A DNA stretch of 64,000 nt from contig JASAON010001616.1 of assembly GCA_030849065.1 (NCBI GenBank), positions 1 to 64,000 on the forward strand, written 5' to 3'. Of the stretch, positions 26,601 through 35,124 are shown in pieces. Source of the DNA: Jaenimonas drosophilae. Its lineage: Eukaryota > Euglenozoa > Kinetoplastea > Trypanosomatida > Trypanosomatidae. The position numbers and the translations under genes are program-made. Position 1 is the first letter of the stretch. The number at the start of each line of letters is the position of its first letter. The notes beneath the pieces were generated by a model. It was not told the origin of the DNA, made no database searches, and was given only the letters and a program-made list of their open reading frames with translations.

Positions 26601-26973
26601 ACAGCGCCACGATCTCCGTTCGTGCCCCCTCCAGAAGCAATGAAAAATGAAGATGGAACAGCACTTCAAAGTGCAAGAAAAGACCAAACTAGAACGGCTG
26701 AGAGAGTCGGACATGGAGGGGAGGGGAGAGAAAAACATACAAAACAAGACGGACAAACAACAAAAAAGGGGCACGACAGCAGCTGCAGCAAAATAGAATA
26801 CGAGAGAAGGCGTGCTTATGCGTGAAGAAAGGAAAAGCAAGTTACGAAAAACTACGACGTGAATAGAAGGGTGTGTGGGGGGGGGAAGTGTACCGATTGA
26901 TTGGTAAGGGCAGAGAAGGAGGGTTGTGGTCGTCACTGGGTGCCGTTTTTCGATGGGCGTGACGCATCTTCTC
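23610..26973 (-). other. 3.4 kb gene-free stretch, strongly purine-biased
   Basis: I find no credible gene here on either strand. The open frames present are low-complexity translations of simple sequence. The plus strand is conspicuously rich in A and G (for example around 24640-24800, 24960-25050 and 26100-26130), so transcripts from the array would carry long pyrimidine tracts. A nine-base G run lies at 26877-26885 and a (GAAA)n run near 26111-26130. I saw no tRNA B-box-like match and no convincing snoRNA box pairs. The stretch probably contains a very long 3' UTR of the RRM-like gene and splice signals for the next gene. Confidence 0.7.
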
Positions 26974-28056
26974 TCACTGCAACTGAGACGGATGCCGGCT
27001 AGGAGAGCAGAGGAAGTTCATTTCGTCCATGGTTGCTAGGAAAATTCCCAACTGTGCCGTCCGCCCATCTTGACAGCGCACTTGCACTCCGTTAGTCCGT
27101 TGTAGTGCGACTGTTGCGTCTTCTTCTCGTTCGAATTCCACAAGAAGCTCACCTGGACGTCCCCATGGCGCAGGCACTGGCAAGATTCGACTGACCGCGA
27201 GGTCCACAAAGAATGGCCGGAGATGAGCCTCCAGTAGTGGAATGGATGGATGACCGTAGAAGTGAAGCACAACGTGCCCTGCCAATGACGGGCTTTGGTG
27301 CTGCAGATGGGCTGATACTGCCGGGATAACGTAGCTACCCGTAACTGGGACTGGGAGCTGTGAAGGTTGAACGTCCATGACTGAGGCCTCTCGGAGTATG
27401 GGCATGGGTGGGGCTAGCATGTTTGGATAGCTCATTGAGGAGCTCTCTCGTACGTCGTGACTGGGGGTGCGACTAGGGGGGCGTTGAAGGCGCCGATGAC
27501 GAAGGAACACAGCAGTTGCATGCGGATCGAGCACCTCAACGTAGCGTGAGCGTATGTACAATTCGTGCAATGACCGTAGCGCCGCTTCGGCATCTGCCAT
27601 TACCTCGATCACAAACGATCCATCAAAGTGGGTCTCATTTTTCACAAACATTCCAAGTCGTGTGACGCGTTCTTTGATGGGGTGAAGCAGGTGGTGAAGT
27701 TCATCCGCCGTAGTGTCGTACAGAAAGCCCCTAAGAACGGCGCAACACACGGGACCGGTGGGGATTTCACCTCGGTTGTAGACCTGCACTGCCGCCCGCA
27801 ACGCGTCTGTGTGTGCAGTGGGGTTGAATGTGGTGCGGTGACCGAGATTTACCAATACAACTGCTCTTGGATCGGGAATCTCCACAACGACTCCGTCCCT
27901 CACGTACGGAAAGGTAGGATAACTCTGAGAGAAGGCATGGGCATGGGGTATTTCCTGGAGTGAGGTGAATGTAACAAGGTACCCTTCTCTCGCTGGAACC
28001 CCGTCATATCCGCGCACTGGAACTCCGGTGTTATTAGGGTCCCGCCCAGGATGCAT
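26974..28056 (-). CDS. RRM-like RNA-binding protein
   Basis: The 360-residue protein has two RRM-like segments. The first spans about 104-178, with an RNP2-like strand (CCAVLRGFLY) and an RNP1-like strand (DGSFVIEVMADAEAAL). The second spans about 265-345, with VVLHFYGHPSIPLLEAHL, ELLVEFEREEDATVALQRT and a closing strand. Between them lies a Pro/Ser-rich linker. Neither segment shows the canonical aromatic RNP1 residues, so RNA binding is inferred from topology alone. The ATG at 28056 is clean. In kinetoplastids such proteins often act post-transcriptionally, and the very long stretch downstream of the stop may be its regulatory 3' UTR. Confidence 0.75.
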   Translation of the reverse strand: MHPGRDPNNTGVPVRGYDGVPAREGYLVTFTSLQEIPHAHAFSQSYPTFPYVRDGVVVEIPDPRAVVLVNLGHRTTFNPTAHTDALRAAVQVYNRGEIPTGPVCCAVLRGFLYDTTADELHHLLHPIKERVTRLGMFVKNETHFDGSFVIEVMADAEAALRSLHELYIRSRYVEVLDPHATAVFLRHRRLQRPPSRTPSHDVRESSSMSYPNMLAPPMPILREASVMDVQPSQLPVPVTGSYVIPAVSAHLQHQSPSLAGHVVLHFYGHPSIPLLEAHLRPFFVDLAVSRILPVPAPWGRPGELLVEFEREEDATVALQRTNGVQVRCQDGRTAQLGIFLATMDEMNFLCSPSRHPSQLQ

Positions 28057-28564
28057 GAATAAATCTATTCAGCGACTACGCGAAGAGTCTTCTTTTCTCT
28101 GGCCGAAACCAAGTAGAAAATGGCGCGGAGGGTGGAAAGTGTCTGTGAGTAAAACTGCAGACGGCACTTGAGTTCGACACCACGGAAGCTTGCGGCTACA
28201 GGTGTTTGTCAATCAGTATCAGCCGAAACGCCTGAGAGGAGATTCTCTTGATGAGCAAAGAGAAGTAAGCCTCTTTTAGATGGAAGAGTATCTCGAGAAA
28301 CGGTCTCGATGATGTATGGACGGAATGGAGATGGAATGTTAATCTTTTAAAGGTGTCATCAACAAGGAACATGATGGAAGAGGTGGAGAACAGTTACGAC
28401 ACAGTGCACAACAGTGAACGAAACATGGTATGAAATGAGGGGAGGGTACAAGCAGTATTCTCTGTATTACCTTGGAAGTTGTGATGGATCCCGACAATAG
28501 TCAGCCATTTTCAGCACACACATACACAACAACATGCAACCGTGATTGTGGCTCTCCCAGGCCC
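28057..28564 (-). other. Intergenic/UTR between KAS and RRM-like genes
   Basis: About 0.5 kb without a supported gene. It should hold the 3' UTR of the oxoacyl-ACP synthase gene and the splice acceptor of the RRM-like gene. Confidence 0.6.
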
Positions 28565-30019
28565 TTATGGAGCAGAAGTAAAGAGCAACGCTGTATTGGC
28601 ACCGCCAAAGCCAAAGCTTGTCGAAATAGCTGCCTCCCCTGCCCACGGCTGCGGCTCGTTGCCACGAACGATGGACATGGCAGTACCAACTTGGATCAAT
28701 GGGGAGGTGGGAAATGCCGCAGCAGAGGACGAGTTGTTGGCACTCTTCCACGAACCATGGACGTCGAGGTTCACACAGGGTGGCGCTTGCTGGTGCTTCA
28801 GTGCCAGAATGGCAACAGCAGCCTCGACGCTACCAGCTGCCCCGAGTAAGTGACCCACACTTCCTTTTGTGCTGCTTACATACAAGGGAGAGCCGGATTC
28901 ATTCTCTGGACGGAGGGTGCGGCCAACTGCCGTTAGCTCAATGTCATCTCCCATCGTTCCTGTTGCGTGAGCATTGATGTAGCCAACCACCTTGGCCGGC
29001 ACGTCTCCACCGTCGTGAAGGGCATCTTGGATGCAACAACCGGCGCCACGACCATCAGGATGCGGGGCGGCAACGTCAAACGCATCACATGCCAAACCAA
29101 AGCCTCGAACCTCCGCGTAGATCTTGGCGCCACGCTTCCGCGCGTGCTCCAGTTCCTCCAGTACTAGAATACCAGCACCTTCACCCATCACAAAACCATC
29201 TCGCTGAGTATCAAAGGGCCGTGACGCTTTCTCAGGACGATCGTTGAAGGTGGCGCAGAGCGCTCGCATGCGACAAAAGCCAGCGATGGACGTGGGAGTG
29301 ATACTTGCCTCAGTGGCACCACACACAACGACATCGGCTCTGCCATGCCGGATCCAGCCCGCGGATTCCCCAATGCACTGTGCCCCAGTGGCACATGCAG
29401 CCACGCTGCTTCCCACAGGGCCGGTAATGCCGTAACGAATTGCCGTCACCCCCGCCGCCATATTCCCGAGCATCTTGGGGACGAAGAAGGGATGCACCTG
29501 ACTGTAGCGTACCCCTGCCTCCTTCAGGTTTCCATGCAGCAGCACCGCCACATCCGCCACGTCCGCCACCGATGGAATGCCCGTACCGATATTCACGCCG
29601 ACACGGTCGCAATTCAGGCCAGAGAGAAGTTCCTGCTTTCCAGCCGTGGATAACAGCTCCGCGTCGCCAAGTGCCTCTTCCGTGGCGGCACTACAGAAAG
29701 CAAAGCTACGTGGCGCACGTGGGGTAGGCGCGAAGCGCGGCTTGCCACTCCCGTCCTCTCGTACGGAGGCAGCCACACGGCAGGGGAGGGCGTTGATGAG
29801 CTGTTGTCGTAAAGCAGATCGTGTCTCATCGGACATCTTCCGTTCTTCCAGACAAGATGGAAGGAAGTAGGGAACTTCATCAAGCGCGTGTGTTCCAGAC
29901 ACACCACGACAGAGTGCTGACCACGTCTCTGAAGCTGTCGTCCCCACGGGAGTGACCAGGCCCATTCCCGTCACAACAACGCGCCGGCGTGGAACAGCGG
30001 AGAGTGGTCCAAAGGGCAT
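28565..30019 (-). CDS. 3-oxoacyl-[acyl-carrier-protein] synthase (KAS I/II type), probably mitochondrial
   Basis: This condensing enzyme extends acyl-ACP with malonyl-ACP in type II fatty-acid synthesis. The 484-residue protein keeps the Cys-His-His triad: Cys209 in AACATGAQC, His351 in NAHATGT and His390 in KGSVGH, with Lys385 just before. The N-terminal RRVVVTGMGLVTPVG strand and the C-terminal SFGFGGANTALLF loop are also typical. The length is close to mitochondrial KAS (OXSM) proteins. The N-terminus is short and Arg-bearing (MPFGPLSAVPRRR), so mitochondrial targeting is plausible but not obvious. The start is an ATG. The neighbouring LYR-motif gene is notable because LYR proteins bind acyl-ACP, although gene order in such arrays rarely reflects function. 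Confidence 0.95.
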   Translation of the reverse strand: MPFGPLSAVPRRRVVVTGMGLVTPVGTTASETWSALCRGVSGTHALDEVPYFLPSCLEERKMSDETRSALRQQLINALPCRVAASVREDGSGKPRFAPTPRAPRSFAFCSAATEEALGDAELLSTAGKQELLSGLNCDRVGVNIGTGIPSVADVADVAVLLHGNLKEAGVRYSQVHPFFVPKMLGNMAAGVTAIRYGITGPVGSSVAACATGAQCIGESAGWIRHGRADVVVCGATEASITPTSIAGFCRMRALCATFNDRPEKASRPFDTQRDGFVMGEGAGILVLEELEHARKRGAKIYAEVRGFGLACDAFDVAAPHPDGRGAGCCIQDALHDGGDVPAKVVGYINAHATGTMGDDIELTAVGRTLRPENESGSPLYVSSTKGSVGHLLGAAGSVEAAVAILALKHQQAPPCVNLDVHGSWKSANNSSSAAAFPTSPLIQVGTAMSIVRGNEPQPWAGEAAISTSFGFGGANTALLFTSAP

Positions 30020-30226
30020 ACGAGTATGTGTACGATAATATTGTCTTTGCCTTATAGCTTACCAAATGATGACGTAAAAAGACAGACAAGACATCATCAC
30101 GGAGAAGGGTCGTATCACTGCCACACAACACATGGTGATATCAAACAGAGAGGTACGGTGTCTTAACGCGTGTGAAGGGGGCACAGAAGACACAAAAGTC
30201 GTGTCCTGTGCGTGGCAGCTGTTCAC

Positions 30227-30862
30227 CTAACGCCGGCGGGAGTACACGCTGCGTGAGGTAGATGACTTGATGTAGCCGCCATTGCTAATGGGCAGAGAGG
30301 CATCGCAGTGCTGAAGTCCGGGAAGGACGTGCCCACTGGCCATCTGCAGCTGATCCCACAGCCCATCCACTGATTGTGCGCCATTGCGCTTGGAGCTCCA
30401 ACTTCGTTGACGCGTTTCTCGTGAATCGTGTATTTGTCGCTGAAAAGCGAGGAGGCCTTCGCCACGTCGAAGAGCAGCGGAGATGACCTTGGGCCCTTGA
30501 AGATGCCGCTTACTCGCAAACTCATTCCGCAAACGGAATAGGTGGTCACGACGCTCGCTAGGGCTGTAATGGCGATGAATGAGGCGAAGGAAGTTCCTGT
30601 AGAGGAAGAGTACTTCCTGCGCACGGTAGGGGAAGTTGGCAAAGCTTGGAACGTCAGCTCCAAGAACCTGGGAGCCGCTTCGCGGAGCTCGGCACAAGGA
30701 GGTGCATCGAAGAATGCCACAACAAATGCCGCGTCCACCTGCGGGGATTGCCGTTGGAGTAGATATGGTTGTGAAAGCGGAGGCTGCACCTGATACGGGT
30801 TGCCGAACGACCCTTCTCCAAGCACTGACTGAAGAATGAGCGATGCAGGTGCTCGTCCACAT
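30227..30862 (-). CDS. LYR-motif (Complex1_LYR) protein
   Basis: The 211-residue protein contains the LYR signature in EVLFLYRNFLRLIHRHYS (about residues 87-104). It is followed by a basic helical segment (RRDHLFRLRNEF) and RRGEGLLAFQRQI, matching the three-helix fold of LYR proteins. These proteins bind acylated ACP in mitochondria and help assemble respiratory complexes, mitoribosomes or Fe-S clusters. The frame opens with an ATG at 30862. The first 80 residues are Ser/Thr/Arg/Cys-rich with few acids, compatible with a targeting region. A second, overlapping frame (30223-30918) reads with more protein-like composition over the N-terminal part, but it opens only with TTG and lacks the LYR motif. 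A sequencing frameshift in the N-terminal part is therefore possible. Confidence 0.75.
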   Translation of the reverse strand: MWTSTCIAHSSVSAWRRVVRQPVSGAASAFTTISTPTAIPAGGRGICCGILRCTSLCRAPRSGSQVLGADVPSFANFPYRAQEVLFLYRNFLRLIHRHYSPSERRDHLFRLRNEFASKRHLQGPKVISAALRRGEGLLAFQRQIHDSRETRQRSWSSKRNGAQSVDGLWDQLQMASGHVLPGLQHCDASLPISNGGYIKSSTSRSVYSRRR

Positions 30863-31178
30863 AATGCTGTTCTGTTCTTCGGCTTCAAATTCAAAACAAC
30901 AAAGGAGAGCAAGAACAATGATTCATAGATGCACTAATCAGGGGTCTTTCCTCATGTGCCTTACCAGCAACCCTCGTGATACTTGTTGAGGGCGTGTGCG
31001 TATTTGCGTGTACAAGACAAGAGATGGAATGGAATCGGATCCACACTCACTCTGGATCGACTCATCTGGTAGTTGTGCTCTTTTTTGTGGTTGTCTCACA
31101 CTTCTTCATTCCTTCGTATCACAGGGATGTATGTGGGAGATAGAGCACGCACTCCCATCAAGGGTGTCGGCCATGGCG
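30863..31178 (-). other. Intergenic/UTR between LYR and MCM3 genes
   Basis: About 0.3 kb with no supported gene. If the LYR gene has a frameshift, its true 5' end may extend into this stretch. Confidence 0.5.
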
Positions 31179-33572
31179 TTACATGAACTGAATGAAATCA
31201 TCTCCACCATCGGCGCTGCTTTCATAGATGAATGCATCTCCCTGCATACTAGACACGGTACGTTGCAGCTCCTCAATGGATAATGATGCAACACCAAGCC
31301 GTTCATGCAGTTCATGCAGCTGTACCGAGTTGCGTTGCTCGCGCTGAAGTGCCTTGAGTGCATCAACAACCCGCCTGGATAGATCAAGAGCCGAGGTGGT
31401 TTGACCCAGTGCCTGGATGACCTTGTTCTGTGGTGGGGCTACTTCCACACGAGTCCTTTGTGCTGCCGGGGATTCTGCTGCGGAGTCCAGTGCAGCATCT
31501 CGCTGGCGGATATCACCACGACGGTTTTGATCCTGGCGAGCCATGTCGTTGTCATCTGAGCGCTGCTGTGTTGCGGTGCTCGCGGCGTGCACAGAGGCCC
31601 GCAGCAACTCCATCGCAGCATCCACATCGGCCTCCTCCACTGTCGGTGACAGTCGAAGCTTTGCTTGAGCAGTGGCGAGACGAACCAATGCCTCCAAAGT
31701 TCGGGCAGTGATGAAGAAGCCATCCTTGCCACCTTCTTGTTGCTCTGCACGGAGCTGCACATACTGTTGGCTTACCAGCTGCTGGGATGCCTCCGTCAAG
31801 AGTGGTGATCCTTGCTTGGCCATTTGAAGATATGCTCGCAGGAATGCGGTGCTCACGATGCTCTCACCCGTACTCGTCGTAGTCATGCGCAGCTCCGCCA
31901 TGCCGTCGCCCGAAGAGCCTGTGTTCATGCGTGAGCGGGCCGTCTCGGTGCTCTCCACAACGGTCTTGGTGACTACAGGATCGAAGCCGACAGGTTGGGA
32001 TGTCATGTGGTTACGGAGGATGTGCTCTCCAATGCGGCGATTGTGCTCTGAGGAGTGTTGGTCCAGAATGATGAAGGTTAGATCAAAACGGGAGAGGAGT
32101 GACTCGGGAAGCCCAACGTTGAAGGCTAGACGATGCTGGACGCTGTAGAACCCATAAATAGGATTTGCAGCCGCCAGGACGGAGCATCGGGCGTTGAGGG
32201 AGGCATGAATGCCCGCCTTTGCAATCGTGACGGTCTGCTGTTCCATGGCCTCGTGCATCGCCACACGATCCTGTGCGCTCATCTTATCAAACTCATCGAT
32301 GCACAAGATACCACGATCTGCGAGCACCATCGCTCCCGCAGAGAGGGAGCGCTCACCCGTATATGAGTCAGACGCCACTGCTGCTGTCAAACCAACACCA
32401 GAGCTACCACGACCGGTGGTGCTCAGCGCAAGAGGGGCAGCGCCAAGGACGAAGCGCAGGAGCTGTGATTTTGCCGTGGATGGTTCTCCCACGAGGAGCA
32501 GGTTGATATCTCCACGAACGTGGGTGTTGTGGGCAACACGCTCCACACCACCCACCATCATCAGGACAATAGCGCGCTTTTCATAGTCAAGACCATATAC
32601 CGTCGGCGCCACAGCCTTCGCGAGGGCCTTCAACACCCCCGCGTGTCCATCTTGCTGGGTACAACGGTGAGCAAAGGCGACCAGCTTCTCCTCCACTGCA
32701 GGGACATGCTTGGTGAGCAAGGCCTGCTGAGCGAGCACGACATGATTCACCAAGACAATGGACTGAAAGCTCTTCTTGTCTGAAGTGGTGTAGGGCATGA
32801 AAACACCCACGACTAACACCCGGTCACCGGGCTTTACCGCATCCACCAAGTCATCATCAAACCTCAGCTCTACGCTTCGAGGGAGTTGTCCAGTGGGCGC
32901 ACGCTCCGGTGCCTCTTGAAGCACCGCGCATTGCGAGTCCACAAAGGTGGAGAGACCGAGCTCCGTGCGAAGCGCATGACCCTCCATGTCCGTCTTAGGC
33001 ATGACATTCACTGTAGGCAGGTGGGAGCTGTCAATCATGGGGGTGAGTTCATCTCGAAATTCCTTCTTGGTGAATTTGTTTGTTTCTGGGCAGTAGTGGA
33101 CCGTCTCTAACACTCGCGGGCGGTTGGTCGACTGCCGTGTGACGATGCCCTCCAGTGCCACCATGGTGTTCAAATGACGGGCGTAGAGCTCACGAGGGGA
33201 GACGACGGTGCCAACTGGACCCTCCAGCCCAACGTGCACAGTACGGGAGCGATAGTCGACTTTCAGGTACTCCGGTTGCTGACGCAGCACCACATCGTGT
33301 AGTGCGAGCTCGAGCAAAGGAACAAACTTGCCAGGCTCCTGAATAATGCCCTCACCCAAGGACTGGGCAGCAGAGCCACCATCGTTTCGCTGAATGGCAG
33401 AGTGATAGTCAAGAAGATCACTGATGTCCATCAAGAGACGTGCACCACCAGCGGTCATCATGTTGAGAATCCTTTCATGATACTTCTCCTCAAACTGTTC
33501 ACTTTCAAAAAAGTCCGTGAAGCTACGGCGGATGAGCGTCTGCTCCTCCGTGAGGGTTCGACTTGCAAGCAT
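31179..33572 (-). CDS. MCM3: DNA replication licensing factor MCM3
   Basis: MCM3 is one of the six subunits of the replicative MCM2-7 helicase. The 797-residue protein (human: about 808) has the N-terminal MCM domain with VALEGIVTRQS and VHYCPETNKF, and the MCM3-like stretch APTGQLPRSVELRFDDDLVD (about 225-243). The AAA+ core has Walker A GEPSTAKS (362-369), Walker B LCIDEFDKM (423-431), sensor 1 AAAN (467-470) and the arginine finger SRFD (494-497). The C-terminal part carries a Gln/Arg/Ser-rich linker and a winged-helix-like end. The APTGQLPRS motif favours MCM3 over the other paralogues. All ATPase motifs are intact. The ATG at 33572 gives a normal N-terminus. Confidence 0.95.
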   Translation of the reverse strand: MLASRTLTEEQTLIRRSFTDFFESEQFEEKYHERILNMMTAGGARLLMDISDLLDYHSAIQRNDGGSAAQSLGEGIIQEPGKFVPLLELALHDVVLRQQPEYLKVDYRSRTVHVGLEGPVGTVVSPRELYARHLNTMVALEGIVTRQSTNRPRVLETVHYCPETNKFTKKEFRDELTPMIDSSHLPTVNVMPKTDMEGHALRTELGLSTFVDSQCAVLQEAPERAPTGQLPRSVELRFDDDLVDAVKPGDRVLVVGVFMPYTTSDKKSFQSIVLVNHVVLAQQALLTKHVPAVEEKLVAFAHRCTQQDGHAGVLKALAKAVAPTVYGLDYEKRAIVLMMVGGVERVAHNTHVRGDINLLLVGEPSTAKSQLLRFVLGAAPLALSTTGRGSSGVGLTAAVASDSYTGERSLSAGAMVLADRGILCIDEFDKMSAQDRVAMHEAMEQQTVTIAKAGIHASLNARCSVLAAANPIYGFYSVQHRLAFNVGLPESLLSRFDLTFIILDQHSSEHNRRIGEHILRNHMTSQPVGFDPVVTKTVVESTETARSRMNTGSSGDGMAELRMTTTSTGESIVSTAFLRAYLQMAKQGSPLLTEASQQLVSQQYVQLRAEQQEGGKDGFFITARTLEALVRLATAQAKLRLSPTVEEADVDAAMELLRASVHAASTATQQRSDDNDMARQDQNRRGDIRQRDAALDSAAESPAAQRTRVEVAPPQNKVIQALGQTTSALDLSRRVVDALKALQREQRNSVQLHELHERLGVASLSIEELQRTVSSMQGDAFIYESSADGGDDFIQFM

Positions 33573-33849
33573 AGTGGTAAAGGTGTGACTAACTTAGGCG
33601 GGCAATCTATCTATGCACGTTGACACACACTTCAGTAATCTATATGTGGCCAACAGAGTCCCTACACAGCTTGAGGGATGTCGATGAAACGAGTTGATGA
33701 AAAGAAAAGCGGTGCAGATATCGTACAATCATCGTTGTTACACGACAGACTACAATACAGCGGAACAAGAACACCACAAGTGAGTCTCCTTAACAGGGGT
33801 CAGCAGCGGCATGAGCTTACTCCTGGTATTGAGTGACGTGGAGAGAATC

Positions 33850-34488
33850 TCAAGGTCTTGGCCGCTTGAGGCCTTCTCCTGACTTGGTGGATGCCGCCCA
33901 TCCCTCGTGCACATGATTATGCTTGCTTAGTTCCTTCAACACCAACTCAACTTCCTGTAGCTTAAGCCGCACTAAATCATCGTCCACGTCCCAGCTATCA
34001 ATGAGCGCCTGCTCCAGTTGCTGTACAGGGGTGTGCAAAGCTCCTGTCAGTTCCTCCAACATGGTTCGGGCGGCCCGTGTACGTTCTTCTTCTGCTGCCT
34101 GCCGCGTTCGAGCTGCCTCCGCCAATGCAGCTTCCTGACGTAACAAGATTTCTTCTGCTTGGCGAGCCTCCAAGTCACTCTCTCGTGCACGACGTTGCCC
34201 TTCAGCATCCATTGCCCCCGATGGCGCAGGGTCAATCTCTGCATCATACGAACGACGTAGGGTTGCATCGGTCAAAACCTCCACAGCACGTTGAACCACC
34301 TCAAAGGCTGTACGAGCTTCTGGCGAGCCATCCTTGTCTGGATGAAAGATGAGTGAGTAGCGTCGGGCAGTTCGGGAAACAGAGGCAAGAGTTGGTGGGT
34401 CAAACACCACTGTGGAGCGGTCTAAGCCAAAGAGCTCGTAGTAATTCAATTGGCCAACATTGTGTTTGTTGATGGATGGGCTAGTCAT
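33850..34488 (-). CDS. J-domain (DnaJ/HSP40) protein
   Basis: The protein starts with a J domain of about 68 residues (NYYELFGLDRS ... RRSYDAEID) that keeps the HPD tripeptide (FHPDKDG) needed to stimulate Hsp70. The rest is a charged coiled coil (RRARESDLEARQAEEILLRQ and onward) and a basic tail. There is no Gly/Phe or zinc region, so it is a type III (DNAJC-like) cochaperone. I chose the ATG at 34488 (212 aa). An ATG at 34542 is also open, but its extension reads through a long pyrimidine tract followed by ATAG, which looks like the trans-splice acceptor. The client and cellular location are unknown. Confidence 0.88.
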   Translation of the reverse strand: MTSPSINKHNVGQLNYYELFGLDRSTVVFDPPTLASVSRTARRYSLIFHPDKDGSPEARTAFEVVQRAVEVLTDATLRRSYDAEIDPAPSGAMDAEGQRRARESDLEARQAEEILLRQEAALAEAARTRQAAEEERTRAARTMLEELTGALHTPVQQLEQALIDSWDVDDDLVRLKLQEVELVLKELSKHNHVHEGWAASTKSGEGLKRPRP

Positions 34489-35124
34489 GTCGCCTATCAT
34501 AGTAGAAGAAAAGGAAAAGAAATCAATGCACATACGCCACATGACGATTCCTGCACACGTTGAGGGGTGATGCCTCTGCGCACGTGCCGATGCACGCTTT
34601 CTCTAGCATATAGTTGTTTTTAGGGCATGGTAGGTAGTCCTGGCTGAGTCAATGAGGCTCAACAGAACTCGGAGTGTTTGATTGTGTGTGCATGTGTGTG
34701 TATGCAGTGATTGTGGTCCAAACACCTGAAGCTGGCATTTACCCAATACTGAAGGAAGTGCAAAGTTACCACTGACGGGTTAGGCGATGTTCCGCGTAAA
34801 GCCAGTGCTGATTTCCCTTCACACACACACACACGCACATACACGTTGTTAAGGTTCGTTTCGGCATGATTAGGATGAGAAGTACAGCTGTGCGGCTGTG
34901 CCTACTGCGCGAGTTCACAATGGATATATAGAAAAATGACGTTTGTACACAAAAGAGAAAACAACGGGCATCGGCCGATGCCACGGCAAAACCTTTGTAG
35001 GACGTTCATTCATACACCATCTGTCAAATACAGCATGGCAACTACACCACGACAAACAAGAAAAAAAAAAGAGAGTAGGTGAGAGGTAAAATCCTCCCTC
35101 TTCTACCTCGCAAAATCCGCCACT
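34489..35124 (-). other. Intergenic/UTR with (CA)n repeat
   Basis: About 0.63 kb with no supported gene. It includes a plus-strand (CA)n repeat at about 34820-34834 and a run of A at 35061-35070 (poly-T in transcript sense). Confidence 0.6.
34494..34495 (-). promoter_or_regulatory. Candidate spliced-leader acceptor AG (J-protein)
   Basis: On the minus strand, TTTCTTTTCCTTTTCTTCT precedes ACTATGATAG. The AG lies five bases before the ATG at 34488. A pyrimidine tract followed by the first AG is the usual trans-splice context. The resulting 5' UTR would be very short. Confidence 0.5.

Noticed and set aside
26478..26936. 152-codon minus-strand frame in the 3.4 kb gap
   Set aside because: Ser/Phe/Leu/Cys-rich translation of a pyrimidine-rich sequence; no domain and no coherent codon pattern.
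30223..30918. Frame overlapping the LYR gene as a separate gene
   Set aside because: It opens only with TTG and contains no ATG before its C-terminal part; it is better treated as a possible frameshift of the LYR gene.
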